From Planctomycetaceae bacterium (GTDB taxonomy: Bacteria; Planctomycetota; Planctomycetia; Pirellulales; Pirellulaceae), in the NCBI GenBank assembly GCA_018658605.1, contig JABHUV010000216.1, forward strand, positions 1 to 16,115: DNA of 16,115 nucleotides, given 5' to 3'. The position numbers and the translations under genes were made by a program. Each line of letters starts with the position of its first letter. The first letter of the stretch is position 1. Positions 1 to 7,585 of this stretch are shown here, piece after piece. The notes beneath the pieces are model-generated. The model saw only the letters and a program-made list of their open reading frames with translations. It did not search any database and had not been told where the DNA came from.

Positions 1-42
1 AGCACCTGCCGAAACTGAAGAAGCACCTGCCGAAACTGAAGA
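1..42 (+). repeat. Two perfect 21-bp tandem repeats inside the 3' end of the upstream gene
   Basis: Bases 1-21 and 22-42 are identical. Each copy encodes the heptad APAETEE, so changes in copy number would keep the frame. More copies may lie upstream of the window edge. Confidence 0.85.
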
Positions 43-55
43 AGCGGATGAATAA
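1..55 (+). CDS. nusA: C-terminal end of an upstream gene, probably transcription factor NusA (partial)
   Basis: Only the last 17 codons are in the window. The open frame begins at base 2, reads APAETEE twice and then ADE, and stops with TAA at 53-55. The acidic, Ala/Pro/Glu-rich tail says little about function. The identification as nusA rests on gene order: nusA directly precedes infB in most bacteria, and planctomycete NusA proteins often carry a disordered acidic extension. The 94-base gap to infB holds no obvious terminator, so cotranscription with infB is plausible. The frame and stop are seen directly; the gene name is inference. Confidence 0.5.
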   Translation, partial: APAETEEAPAETEEADE

Positions 56-154
56 ATCACCCAACTCTTCGGTCATTAGCACACGTGATTGACTGAAATA
101 TCATCAACATGATCATTCATTACAATTGCAACGAAACTAAGACGTAACCATGAT

Positions 155-160
155 GGAGGG
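155..160 (+). promoter_or_regulatory. Shine-Dalgarno site that decides the infB start
   Basis: GGAGGG lies 4 bases before TTG at 165. It falls inside the coding frame if ATG 150 or 153 is used, and no comparable purine stretch precedes those ATGs. This argues for initiation at TTG 165. Confidence 0.7.
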
Positions 161-164
161 CAAG

Positions 165-2870
165 TTGCCCGTGAGAATTTACTCGTTAGCTAAAGAACTG
201 AATTACGACAGCAAAAAGCTGGTAGATGTTTGCAAGCAGGCAGGCATCACTGGAAAAGGCTCTGCGCTAGCTAGTTTAAGTGAAGATGAGATTCAGCAAG
301 TCAAAAACTTTCTGAACGAGGGATCCGAAAATGAACCCCCCGCTGAATCTGCTGAAGCACCAACCAAGCCTATGCAATCTAAGCGGGAACCGATTAAAGT
401 CGTTTCAACTCCACGCCCACCATCTTCACCACTGGGTCGTCGCTCCAAGACTGTTGCAGAAAGTGATGAGACATCTAAAGGTGACGCTGCCTCCGATGAC
501 AAACCCGAAACGGATACCACTGCCGAACAACCGATATCAGCGGTCGATACTCCGATCGAACGCACGAGCCCATTAACCCCTCGCCGCCGCACGGGCATCA
601 AAGTTCTTGGTAAATCTCAAAGCCCATCAACTGAGGGCAATTCGTCTAAGCCAGTTCGCAAACCAGCGGATCGTTCACGAGCACCAGTCGTTAAACTCGC
701 TTCTATGCCCGACGCTCCAGTCGCTCCAACAGAAGCCCCTGACGAAGGTAAAACACTTAAGCCTGAAATGAGCTTATCTGATGCGTTGAAAAGTAAGATG
801 GGCAAACGTGGACCACTGCAACACCTTACAAAAGGTGGCGAAGAAGGGCCGGCAGAATCGCCCGACAATGCTGGGCGCAAAGACAAGCGTCGCAAAAGTC
901 AAACTGCCACTAAAGAAGAGGGTGGTTTGGCAGGAATGGCCAGTGCTCGAGCAAATCGGAAGAATCAACAGCAGCGACAAGAATCCGCCACCGCAATTGA
1001 TCGCTACCGAAATAATCAGCGACGTAATCGTCGCCGCACACTAAAACGCACTGGGAAGAATACAGCGGCTCCACGCAAATCCAAAGTTACCTTGGAATTA
1101 CCTTGTTCCATTCGTAGTTTTTCAGAAGCGGCCGGCGTGTCAGCCAGTGACGTTCAATCAACACTCATGGACATGGGGCATATGGTTACAATCAATGCCA
1201 TGATCGCCGAAGAAGTCGTGCAGTTGCTAGCGATGGATCTCGGCGTAGACCTTGAATTCAAGGAATCAGAAACTCTTGAAGACACATTAATCACACAATT
1301 GGATGCGTTTGAGGATACTGATGACAGCCTAGTGACCCGTCCTCCGATCATCACCTTTTTGGGTCATGTCGACCACGGTAAAACGTCACTACTTGACCAT
1401 TTAATTGGTATTGATGTCGTTTCAGGCGAAGCGGGGGGAATCACACAACACATACGTGCATACCAAATCGAAAATGACGGTGAAATAATTTCATTCGTTG
1501 ACACCCCTGGACACGAAGCATTTACTGAAATGAGAGCACGAGGGGCTAACGTAACGGATATTGCTGTCATCGTTGTTGCTGCAGATGATGGCATTATGCC
1601 TCAAACGGAAGAGGCGATCAGCCATGCGAAAGCAGCTGAAGTCCCAATTATTGTTGCCCTCAATAAGATTGACCTGCCGGGAATAACCGAAGAGCGACTA
1701 AACACCGTCTTAGGTCAGTTACCCGCCCACGAGTTGACCCCTAGTGAATGGGGCGGTGATGTTGAAGTTGTACGAACCAGTGCTATTACCGGTGAAGGAA
1801 TGGACAACTTGCGTGCCACTATTCTCGGTATCGCTGAACTTCATGAATACACTGCTAATCCAAGCCGAGCGGCAACAGGAGTTTGTTTAGAAGCACATCA
1901 AGAAGCTGGTCGAGGCATCATTGCAAAAATGATCGTCAAGAACGGTGCGATGCGAGTCGGAGATGTCGTGGTTTGCGGCATTAGTCATGGAAAAATCAAA
2001 GCAATGTACAATCCACTTGATGGCGAATTGGTTACCGAAGCTGGCCCCAGCACGCCAGTTAACATCACAGGCTTAGATCTGGCTCCCGGGGCTGGGGATG
2101 TTTTTCACGTGCTTGATAGCATCTCCGATGCACGCGAGATTGCTGACCGCCGAGAAGAAACTTCACGAGCTAGCAGCCTTTCTGGAAACACCATCCGTGT
2201 TTCATTCGAAGATTTTCAATCGCAACTTGAAGAAGGGCGATTGGGAATCAACGAAGTTACTACAATCAACTTGATTATCCGTACCGATGTTCGCGGGTCC
2301 ATTGAAGCCATCCGCAAAGAGCTCGGAAAATTAGCACACGACGAAGTGCAAATCAAAATTTTGCAGGCTTCCGTCGGCGGAATTACTGCCGCAGATGTCG
2401 TCCTTGCAGATGCCTCACAGGCAGTGATTGTCGGGTTTAACGTAGCACCTGAAAATGATGCTCGCATCCTAGCTGATGAAAAGAATGTTGAAATCAGACG
2501 CTATGACATCATCTACAAAATAACCGATGACCTCCGTTTGATGCTCGAAGGCCAACTGAAACCAGAAGAACGCGTTGTCGAAGTTGGACACGCATTAGTA
2601 CAACAAATCTTTTCGATCAGTCGATTGGGAACGATCGCTGGTTGCCGAGTCATCCGCGGACAAATTGAACGGGACAATCGCATTCGAGTTATTCGTGATG
2701 GACGAGTCATTGGTGATTACGCACTTGACTCTCTAAAACGCGAAAAAGATGATGCTAAATCTGTTCGTGACGGAATGGAATGTGGTATTAAGCTTGTAAG
2801 CTTTAACGACATTAAACAGGACGATGTCCTAGAAGCGTACAAAGTTGAAGAAGTTGCTCGTACCTTGTAA
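165..2870 (+). CDS. infB: Translation initiation factor IF-2
   Basis: IF-2 is the GTPase that places initiator fMet-tRNA on the 30S subunit and promotes subunit joining. Residues here are numbered from the upstream ATG at 150. An IF2_N domain lies at about 8-55, followed by a long low-complexity, partly Arg-rich linker to about 310 and a second IF2_N-like domain at about 312-385. The G domain has G1 GHVDHGKT (405-412), G3 DTPGH (451-455), G4 NKID (505-508) and G5 TSA (543-545). The beta-barrel, IF-2 domain 3 and C-terminal fMet-tRNA-binding domains follow to the end. I prefer TTG at 165 as the start: GGAGGG at 155-160 is an excellent Shine-Dalgarno for it, and the protein then begins [12 protein letters not shown], as I recall for planctomycete IF-2. 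ATG 150 has no visible ribosome site. The family call is certain; the start is likely. Confidence 0.97.
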   Translation: MPVRIYSLAKELNYDSKKLVDVCKQAGITGKGSALASLSEDEIQQVKNFLNEGSENEPPAESAEAPTKPMQSKREPIKVVSTPRPPSSPLGRRSKTVAESDETSKGDAASDDKPETDTTAEQPISAVDTPIERTSPLTPRRRTGIKVLGKSQSPSTEGNSSKPVRKPADRSRAPVVKLASMPDAPVAPTEAPDEGKTLKPEMSLSDALKSKMGKRGPLQHLTKGGEEGPAESPDNAGRKDKRRKSQTATKEEGGLAGMASARANRKNQQQRQESATAIDRYRNNQRRNRRRTLKRTGKNTAAPRKSKVTLELPCSIRSFSEAAGVSASDVQSTLMDMGHMVTINAMIAEEVVQLLAMDLGVDLEFKESETLEDTLITQLDAFEDTDDSLVTRPPIITFLGHVDHGKTSLLDHLIGIDVVSGEAGGITQHIRAYQIENDGEIISFVDTPGHEAFTEMRARGANVTDIAVIVVAADDGIMPQTEEAISHAKAAEVPIIVALNKIDLPGITEERLNTVLGQLPAHELTPSEWGGDVEVVRTSAITGEGMDNLRATILGIAELHEYTANPSRAATGVCLEAHQEAGRGIIAKMIVKNGAMRVGDVVVCGISHGKIKAMYNPLDGELVTEAGPSTPVNITGLDLAPGAGDVFHVLDSISDAREIADRREETSRASSLSGNTIRVSFEDFQSQLEEGRLGINEVTTINLIIRTDVRGSIEAIRKELGKLAHDEVQIKILQASVGGITAADVVLADASQAVIVGFNVAPENDARILADEKNVEIRRYDIIYKITDDLRLMLEGQLKPEERVVEVGHALVQQIFSISRLGTIAGCRVIRGQIERDNRIRVIRDGRVIGDYALDSLKREKDDAKSVRDGMECGIKLVSFNDIKQDDVLEAYKVEEVARTL

Positions 2871-2913
2871 CCCTCCCCTGCACCACACTTTATCGTAGCA
2901 CCCAATAACCATT

Positions 2914-3327
2914 ATGACCTCTCGACGCGTTTTAAAAGCCGCTCAAGCCATTCGTGAAGTCGTCAGCTTGGCGATACTGACCGAACTGCGCGATCCTCGA
3001 GTTGAAAATGTAACGGTGACAACTGTTGAAGTAACGGGTGACATGAGGCAAGCACGAATCCATGTGACGGTCATGGGTGAAGACACCAATTCAACGCAGG
3101 TCCTTAAAGGATTGAGCAGCGCTGCTGGATTTCTGCAACGTAAAATTGCTAATCGGATAGAGTCACGATATACTCCCAAGTTACAGTTTGTACTAGATCA
3201 AGGCCAAGAAAACGCTCGGGAAGTTGCTCGTATTCTAGAAGACCTAGCTGTAGCACCTAAAACAGTCACTCAACAAAATGACGACTCGGCGGAAACTGCT
3301 GATAAGGCAACGTCAAGTGAAACGTAG
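2914..3327 (+). CDS. rbfA: Ribosome-binding factor A
   Basis: RbfA is a small KH-like protein that binds the 30S subunit and helps 16S rRNA 5'-end maturation and late assembly. The 137-residue product opens with SRRVLKAAQAIREVVSLAIL, the usual first helix, followed by LRDPRVENVTVTTVEVTGD and the A-x-I-x-V-T strand (RQARIHVTV), then the LKGLSSAAGFLQRKIANRI helix and the YTPKLQFVLD strand. About 25 polar residues (DDSAETADKATSSET) extend beyond the core. It starts 43 bases after the infB stop, in the conserved nusA-infB-rbfA order, so one operon is likely. No clear Shine-Dalgarno precedes ATG 2914. Confidence 0.95.
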   Translation: MTSRRVLKAAQAIREVVSLAILTELRDPRVENVTVTTVEVTGDMRQARIHVTVMGEDTNSTQVLKGLSSAAGFLQRKIANRIESRYTPKLQFVLDQGQENAREVARILEDLAVAPKTVTQQNDDSAETADKATSSET

Positions 3328-3403
3328 AACAATTCATTTATTAGTAACTTGAGGCGTCGGTTCAAAGTTGCATCCGGCTTTTCCTTCTAAAACAAAAACC
3401 ACC

Positions 3404-3418
3404 TATTTTCGGAAAATA
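3404..3418 (+). promoter_or_regulatory. 15-bp palindrome just upstream of the HhH-like gene
   Basis: TATTTTC and GAAAATA flank a single central G, making a perfect dyad that ends 8 bases before ATG 3427. The spacer is too short for a hairpin loop, so if it is functional it would be a protein-binding dyad that could also cover the ribosome-binding region. It is A/T-rich and could arise by chance. Confidence 0.25.
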
Positions 3419-3426
3419 TCGAGTCT

Positions 3427-4356
3427 ATGAGTGCTGCAAACAGAGCTGCGTTAATCAAAAAAATTCACCGAACCCTGAAGACGGCTTACCCTAAATTTCA
3501 GCTTCCCATTAAAGACAGACCGCTCACAGAGCATATACTTTATGCCTGTTGCCTGGAAAACAGTACATCGGATCAAGCTTCGGAAGCATTTGGAAAACTA
3601 CAGACGCTGTACATCGAGTGGAATGAAATTCGCGTTTCGTCAACCAAGGAACTGGCCGAAGTCATGGATTGTTTGGCGGACCCCACCGATGCCGCTTACC
3701 GAATCCGCCGTACACTGCATAACCTCTATGAATCGTTTTATGACTATGACATTGATTTTCTAACAAAGGAAAATCTCGGGAAGGCACAAAAAACGATCAA
3801 GTCGTTTCAGGGTAAAGCCAAGAAAATGTTGGACTTCGTAGTCAACTACGTCACGCAAAACGGACTCGGTGGTCATTGCATTCCGCTAAATCCACAAGCT
3901 TACGAAATCCTGCTCATTTTGGATATCATCTCTAAAAATGAAAGACGTTTCAAAAAAGTGCCTGGCTTAGAGCGGGCAATTTCTAAGAACAAAGGTGCTG
4001 AGTTTGGGGCCTTGATGCACGCTTTCAGTGTCGATTTCGCTGAAAATCCGTATGATCCTAGGTTGCACGAGTTGCTGCTGAAAATAAATCCAAAATGCCA
4101 AGATAATTTACCAGTAGAACCAGTTACTGAACCTGAAATTGACAGGAGTTCTGAGGAGAGCGCCGCAGTCGAACACGAAACCAAAAGCTCGCCGTCTACT
4201 CAAAAATCGAAAGATGCTACCAAGAAAAAAGCAGTCACCAAAGCTAAGAGTAAACCGACGGCGAAGAAGAAAACAAGCAAAAAAACCACCACCAAAAAAC
4301 GCCCTGCTGCCAAAAAGAAAACACCGTCTAAGCCCACTAAAAAGAAATCTAAGTAA
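3427..4356 (+). CDS. Endonuclease III-like (HhH-GPD fold) protein with a lysine-rich H1-like tail
   Basis: This is a tentative call from pattern comparison by eye. Residues 1-180 follow the helical order of endonuclease III: LIKKIHRTLKTAYP, then TEHILYACCLENSTSDQASEAF (compare the Nth LLSAQATD region), then W-x-E-I...ELAEVMDCL, and a helix-hairpin-helix-like FQGKAKKMLDFVV that lines up with the Nth LPGVGRKTANVV. The second Lys may match the catalytic Lys. The catalytic Asp of the VDTH motif is absent (CIPLNPQAYEILLILD), and no 4Fe-4S cysteine cluster is visible, so classical glycosylase/lyase activity is doubtful. Residues 252-309 form a disordered tail with about 24 Lys in 58 residues, like histone H1 or bacterial Hc1 tails, pointing to DNA or RNA binding. 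The gene lies 99 bases after rbfA and may share its operon. It could instead be an unrelated helical family. Confidence 0.5.
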   Translation: MSAANRAALIKKIHRTLKTAYPKFQLPIKDRPLTEHILYACCLENSTSDQASEAFGKLQTLYIEWNEIRVSSTKELAEVMDCLADPTDAAYRIRRTLHNLYESFYDYDIDFLTKENLGKAQKTIKSFQGKAKKMLDFVVNYVTQNGLGGHCIPLNPQAYEILLILDIISKNERRFKKVPGLERAISKNKGAEFGALMHAFSVDFAENPYDPRLHELLLKINPKCQDNLPVEPVTEPEIDRSSEESAAVEHETKSSPSTQKSKDATKKKAVTKAKSKPTAKKKTSKKTTTKKRPAAKKKTPSKPTKKKSK

Positions 4357-4398
4357 GCAGGCTTACGCCATGATTATGATTTTGCGATGTGTCACCCC

Positions 4399-4467
4399 AT
4401 TCACTAGAATTTGTTAGGTCTATATTCCAAAATTCCATTTTCGTTGTAATATGCAATTCGCTAGAAT
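4399..4467 (+). repeat. Two copies of a 12-bp motif upstream of the TPR gene
   Basis: ATTCACTAGAAT (4399-4410) and ATTCGCTAGAAT (4456-4467) differ at one base, and their starts are 57 bases apart. Each has ATTC and GAAT half-sites around a four-base core, so each could be a dimeric protein site. The second copy ends 39 bases before the TTG start at 4507, close to where a promoter would lie. The rest of the 150-base gap (4357-4506) shows no hairpin with a U-tract. Confidence 0.4.
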
Positions 4468-4506
4468 GGAACTGTCACAGCTGAGTACTTTGATAGGGCT
4501 AATATT

Positions 4507-6771
4507 TTGAATCGGATTATTTTCGTTTTACTTTTGTTCTGTCACTCTGTGACCAATGCAGCTGTTGATGAAACACGGCAAGCTGACTTTCCGGCAGAAA
4601 TCGACTTTGGCGTCAAGAATCTTAGCGGTAACGAGCGGACCGAACGACAACAAGACAAGCTACATGCGGCGACGTTATTTGCCCAAGGACGCATGCACTA
4701 TCGCCGCCGTAATTTCGAACAATCATTACAGCATTTTCAACGAGCTTGGCGTTATGATCGTTCGGTGGTTTCTATAACCAATGAGTTGATCCCCCTGGCG
4801 ATCAGTCTAAAACGCGACAACGTCGCTGCTCGATACGCTGAACTAGCTTTAGAGACCGGCAATCTTAATCCGCAAGCTCTCGGAAGAATCGCCGTTTTGC
4901 TGGCCAAAAGCCAACGATATAACGGGGCAATTGAGGCGTACCAGACATTACTAGCATCCAAGCCCAAAAACCGAATAGACGATTCCTTCATTGCAATACA
5001 TGTTGAAATTGCTCGTGTTTCTCTACTCAACGGTAATGCCAAAATGGCCGCCGACTCACACGACATTGTCCGGTACGCCCTAGAGCATCGAGATCAGAAT
5101 CAGGTATCCGAAGCCACCAGCAAACGCTTGCAGGGACAAGGTGGGGTGCTCTATCAGATGATGATTGAATCCTATCTGCAAACAACACAATACAAGAAGG
5201 CTCAAGCGGCGTTTGACAAACTTAACACGCTCTATCCAAAGGAAGTCATGAACCCGCTTCGTTTGGCCAACATTTTAACTGCACAAGAGTTGTTTGATGA
5301 CGCGACCGAACAATTGAATCGATATTTCGAATCAAAATCAACACGAGGGGGAGCCGCGCCCTATAAACTGCTCATTGAAATCAATCGCCAGAAAATCAAG
5401 GACACAACAGAAGCGAACAAAGCGAGTGCCTTAACGCTACAAGGAATATTGCTCGAACAGCACGACAATCATCTCTTGGCTTTTACTCTTGCCGAACTGT
5501 TTGCCAACAATGCTGATGATGTGGACGACTATACGGCAGCAACTCGTAAGATCTATCGCCAATTTTTGCCAACCCACGCTTCATCGGTAGGCTATCGAAA
5601 TCTCCTTGATAACTTATTGCAAGAGGTCACTGCTGAGGCTTCCGTTACAGATTCTCAAGCTATGGAAATTGCTTGGATATTAGGGAGTTTTTACGCTCGC
5701 GAAAAAAGCTTTCGTTCGTTACCAGACAATTTCACCAATCAGTTCAAACAACATCCTGAACTGCTTAGACAACTCGTAAAAGTCACAACGGCTTACGCCC
5801 AACAGAACGAAATACCCGCGGCAACACCACTTGAACTGAAGTCGTTTCCTGGACATACAGCGGCAGCAATAGCATTACTTTTTGCTTTGCTTGAAGATTG
5901 GGATCAGGCAGACACCTTGTTTCAGGTTGCTATTAATGCGGCACCCAATTTAACTGGGCAATTTTATGAAACATGGGGACTTCAAGCATATTCCCAAAAT
6001 CATATTGAGCGCGCCGCCGAACTATTCAATCAAGCCATCAAATCGGATTTCGTAAAACAAAAAACCACTTTTCATTTCTTCCTCGCTGGTGCTGCTTACA
6101 CGCTTGAAGATGAAACCGCCGCGGTCCATAACGCCAAACTAGCATCGGAATTAGGAGCAACGAATCCTCGTCTATCAACTCGACTTCCGTGGATACTATA
6201 CCGCAGCGGTCATTATGAAGAGGCTGAACGACTCTACGGTGATCTGGTTAACAAATTTGGCAAGCAAACAAGCAATCCAGCCGTAGCACAAGTCGTTCAA
6301 GAATCAAAAATGATCCTTTCCAACATCTGCCACCATCTTGAAAAACATACAGCCGCAGTTGAATGGTTAGAACAAGTATTAGACGACGACCCACAACACA
6401 TTGGAACTCTCAACGATCTCGGCTACTTATGGGCGGACCAAAACGAACATCTAGTACGAGCCAAGAATATGCTTGAAGCAGCCGTTCAAGCTCAACCAGA
6501 GAACAAATCTTATCGCGATAGTCTCGGTTGGGCCTATTATCGACTCGGAGATTTTCAGCGGGCAAGGATTGAATTAGAAAAAGCAGCCGCAGGTGATTCC
6601 CCAGATGGCGTGATCCTCGATCACCTCGGCGACACGTTTCAACAGCTAGGCAATGTCAAGAGAGCGCGTGAACTATGGCAGCAAGCCATCGAACAATTTG
6701 ATCCCCAGCGAGATGCGAAGCTTCGAAAAGCAGCGCAAGACAAATTAAACAAACCAACCACAACGGATTGA
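4507..6771 (+). CDS. Secreted tetratricopeptide-repeat protein
   Basis: The 754-residue product begins with a signal peptide, MNRIIFVLLLFCHSVTNA, with likely cleavage at TNA|AVDE; no lipobox is present. After a short acidic stretch, TPR-like helical hairpins fill almost the whole chain. Examples are FAQGRMHYRRRNFEQSLQHF at about 58-77, YQMMIESYLQTTQYKKAQAA at about 205-225, and a well-formed C-terminal set from about 636 to 740 (LNDLGYLWADQ, YRDSLGWAYYRLGDFQRA, LDHLGDTFQQLGNVKRA). It is probably an extracytoplasmic scaffold or assembly factor; the partner is unknown. The start is TTG: a stop codon lies in frame at 4462-4464, there is no ATG in between, AGGG at 4495-4498 is a reasonable ribosome site, and only this start gives the signal peptide. 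yebC begins 9 bases after its stop. Confidence 0.85.
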   Translation: MNRIIFVLLLFCHSVTNAAVDETRQADFPAEIDFGVKNLSGNERTERQQDKLHAATLFAQGRMHYRRRNFEQSLQHFQRAWRYDRSVVSITNELIPLAISLKRDNVAARYAELALETGNLNPQALGRIAVLLAKSQRYNGAIEAYQTLLASKPKNRIDDSFIAIHVEIARVSLLNGNAKMAADSHDIVRYALEHRDQNQVSEATSKRLQGQGGVLYQMMIESYLQTTQYKKAQAAFDKLNTLYPKEVMNPLRLANILTAQELFDDATEQLNRYFESKSTRGGAAPYKLLIEINRQKIKDTTEANKASALTLQGILLEQHDNHLLAFTLAELFANNADDVDDYTAATRKIYRQFLPTHASSVGYRNLLDNLLQEVTAEASVTDSQAMEIAWILGSFYAREKSFRSLPDNFTNQFKQHPELLRQLVKVTTAYAQQNEIPAATPLELKSFPGHTAAAIALLFALLEDWDQADTLFQVAINAAPNLTGQFYETWGLQAYSQNHIERAAELFNQAIKSDFVKQKTTFHFFLAGAAYTLEDETAAVHNAKLASELGATNPRLSTRLPWILYRSGHYEEAERLYGDLVNKFGKQTSNPAVAQVVQESKMILSNICHHLEKHTAAVEWLEQVLDDDPQHIGTLNDLGYLWADQNEHLVRAKNMLEAAVQAQPENKSYRDSLGWAYYRLGDFQRARIELEKAAAGDSPDGVILDHLGDTFQQLGNVKRARELWQQAIEQFDPQRDAKLRKAAQDKLNKPTTTD

Positions 6772-6780
6772 CATAGTACT

Positions 6781-7536
6781 ATGGCAGGACACTCACACTG
6801 GGCAGGAATCAAACACAAGAAAGCTGCGATTGATAACAAACGTGGCAAGCTGTGGAGCAAGTTGTCCAAAGCAATTATCGTGGCCGCCAAATCAGGGGGG
6901 GGAGATGTTGACACCAATCATCGCCTGCGCCAAGCAATTCAAGACGCTAAAGATGTCTCGATGCCTAAAGACAATATTACTCGAGCGTTGAAAAAAGGTA
7001 CCGGTGAACTCGGGGGGGGTGACGTCGAGGAAATCGTATACGAAGGTTACGCCAACCATGGTGTTGCTGTCATGTGCGATATCATGACCGATAACCGAAA
7101 CCGGACCGCACCGGAAATAAGAAAAATGTTCGAAATTCATAATGGGAACTTAGGAGCGACCAATTGTGTCGGCTGGATATTCAATCGCAAAGGATTATTT
7201 CTAGTACTCGCAGAAAACGTTGATGAAGACCAATTAATGGAACTTGCCTTGGAAGCTGGTGCTGATGATATCCGTGAAACCGACGGGCGAATCGAACTCA
7301 CCTGTGAACCGGAAGATTACACATCCCTGTCAGATGCATTGCGAGACGCGGAGATAGACGTTGAATCAAAACAAGTAACTCGCATTCCAACCAATACGAT
7401 CGAGCTAGACGTCAATCAGGCACGACAAGTCATGAAGCTACTCGAAGCCCTCGATGACCATGATGATGTTCAAAACGTCTCTGCTAATTTCAATATCTCA
7501 GACGAAGTTCTGGCAGAACTACAAGCTGAATCCTAA
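6781..7536 (+). CDS. yebC: YebC/PmpR (TACO1) family regulatory protein
   Basis: The family includes transcriptional regulators such as PmpR, and members linked to translation of difficult sequences such as TACO1 and YebC. The product is cytoplasmic. The 251 residues carry the family start AGHSHWAGIKHKKAAIDNKRGK, the helical LRQAIQDAKDVSMPKDNITRAL segment, EGYANHGVAVMCDIMTDNRNRTAPEIR, and the CVGWIFNRKG segment in the second domain, all at usual spacing and full length. ATG 6781 is 9 bases downstream of the TPR stop, so it is likely cotranscribed with it; no Shine-Dalgarno is visible. The common ruvC partner is not adjacent. Two runs of eight G (6895-6902 and 7012-7019) encode the Gly-Gly-Gly of SGGGD and LGGGD. 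The convergent gap to the next gene (7537-7585) shows no clear terminator. Confidence 0.97.
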   Translation: MAGHSHWAGIKHKKAAIDNKRGKLWSKLSKAIIVAAKSGGGDVDTNHRLRQAIQDAKDVSMPKDNITRALKKGTGELGGGDVEEIVYEGYANHGVAVMCDIMTDNRNRTAPEIRKMFEIHNGNLGATNCVGWIFNRKGLFLVLAENVDEDQLMELALEAGADDIRETDGRIELTCEPEDYTSLSDALRDAEIDVESKQVTRIPTNTIELDVNQARQVMKLLEALDDHDDVQNVSANFNISDEVLAELQAES

Positions 7537-7585
7537 ACAGCTGCCAAATCTATTCGGGCTAATTCCTGTGTGATAAGTGTGGCCA

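Noticed and set aside
4139..4417. A Lys/Arg-rich 92-codon + strand open frame at the end of the HhH-like gene
   Set aside because: It is a frame-shifted reading of the A-rich lysine-tail codons of the real gene; its basic character is a by-product.
7537..7585. Bidirectional terminator in the convergent gap between yebC and the cytochrome gene
   Set aside because: One is expected here, but I see no stem with a U-tract on either strand.
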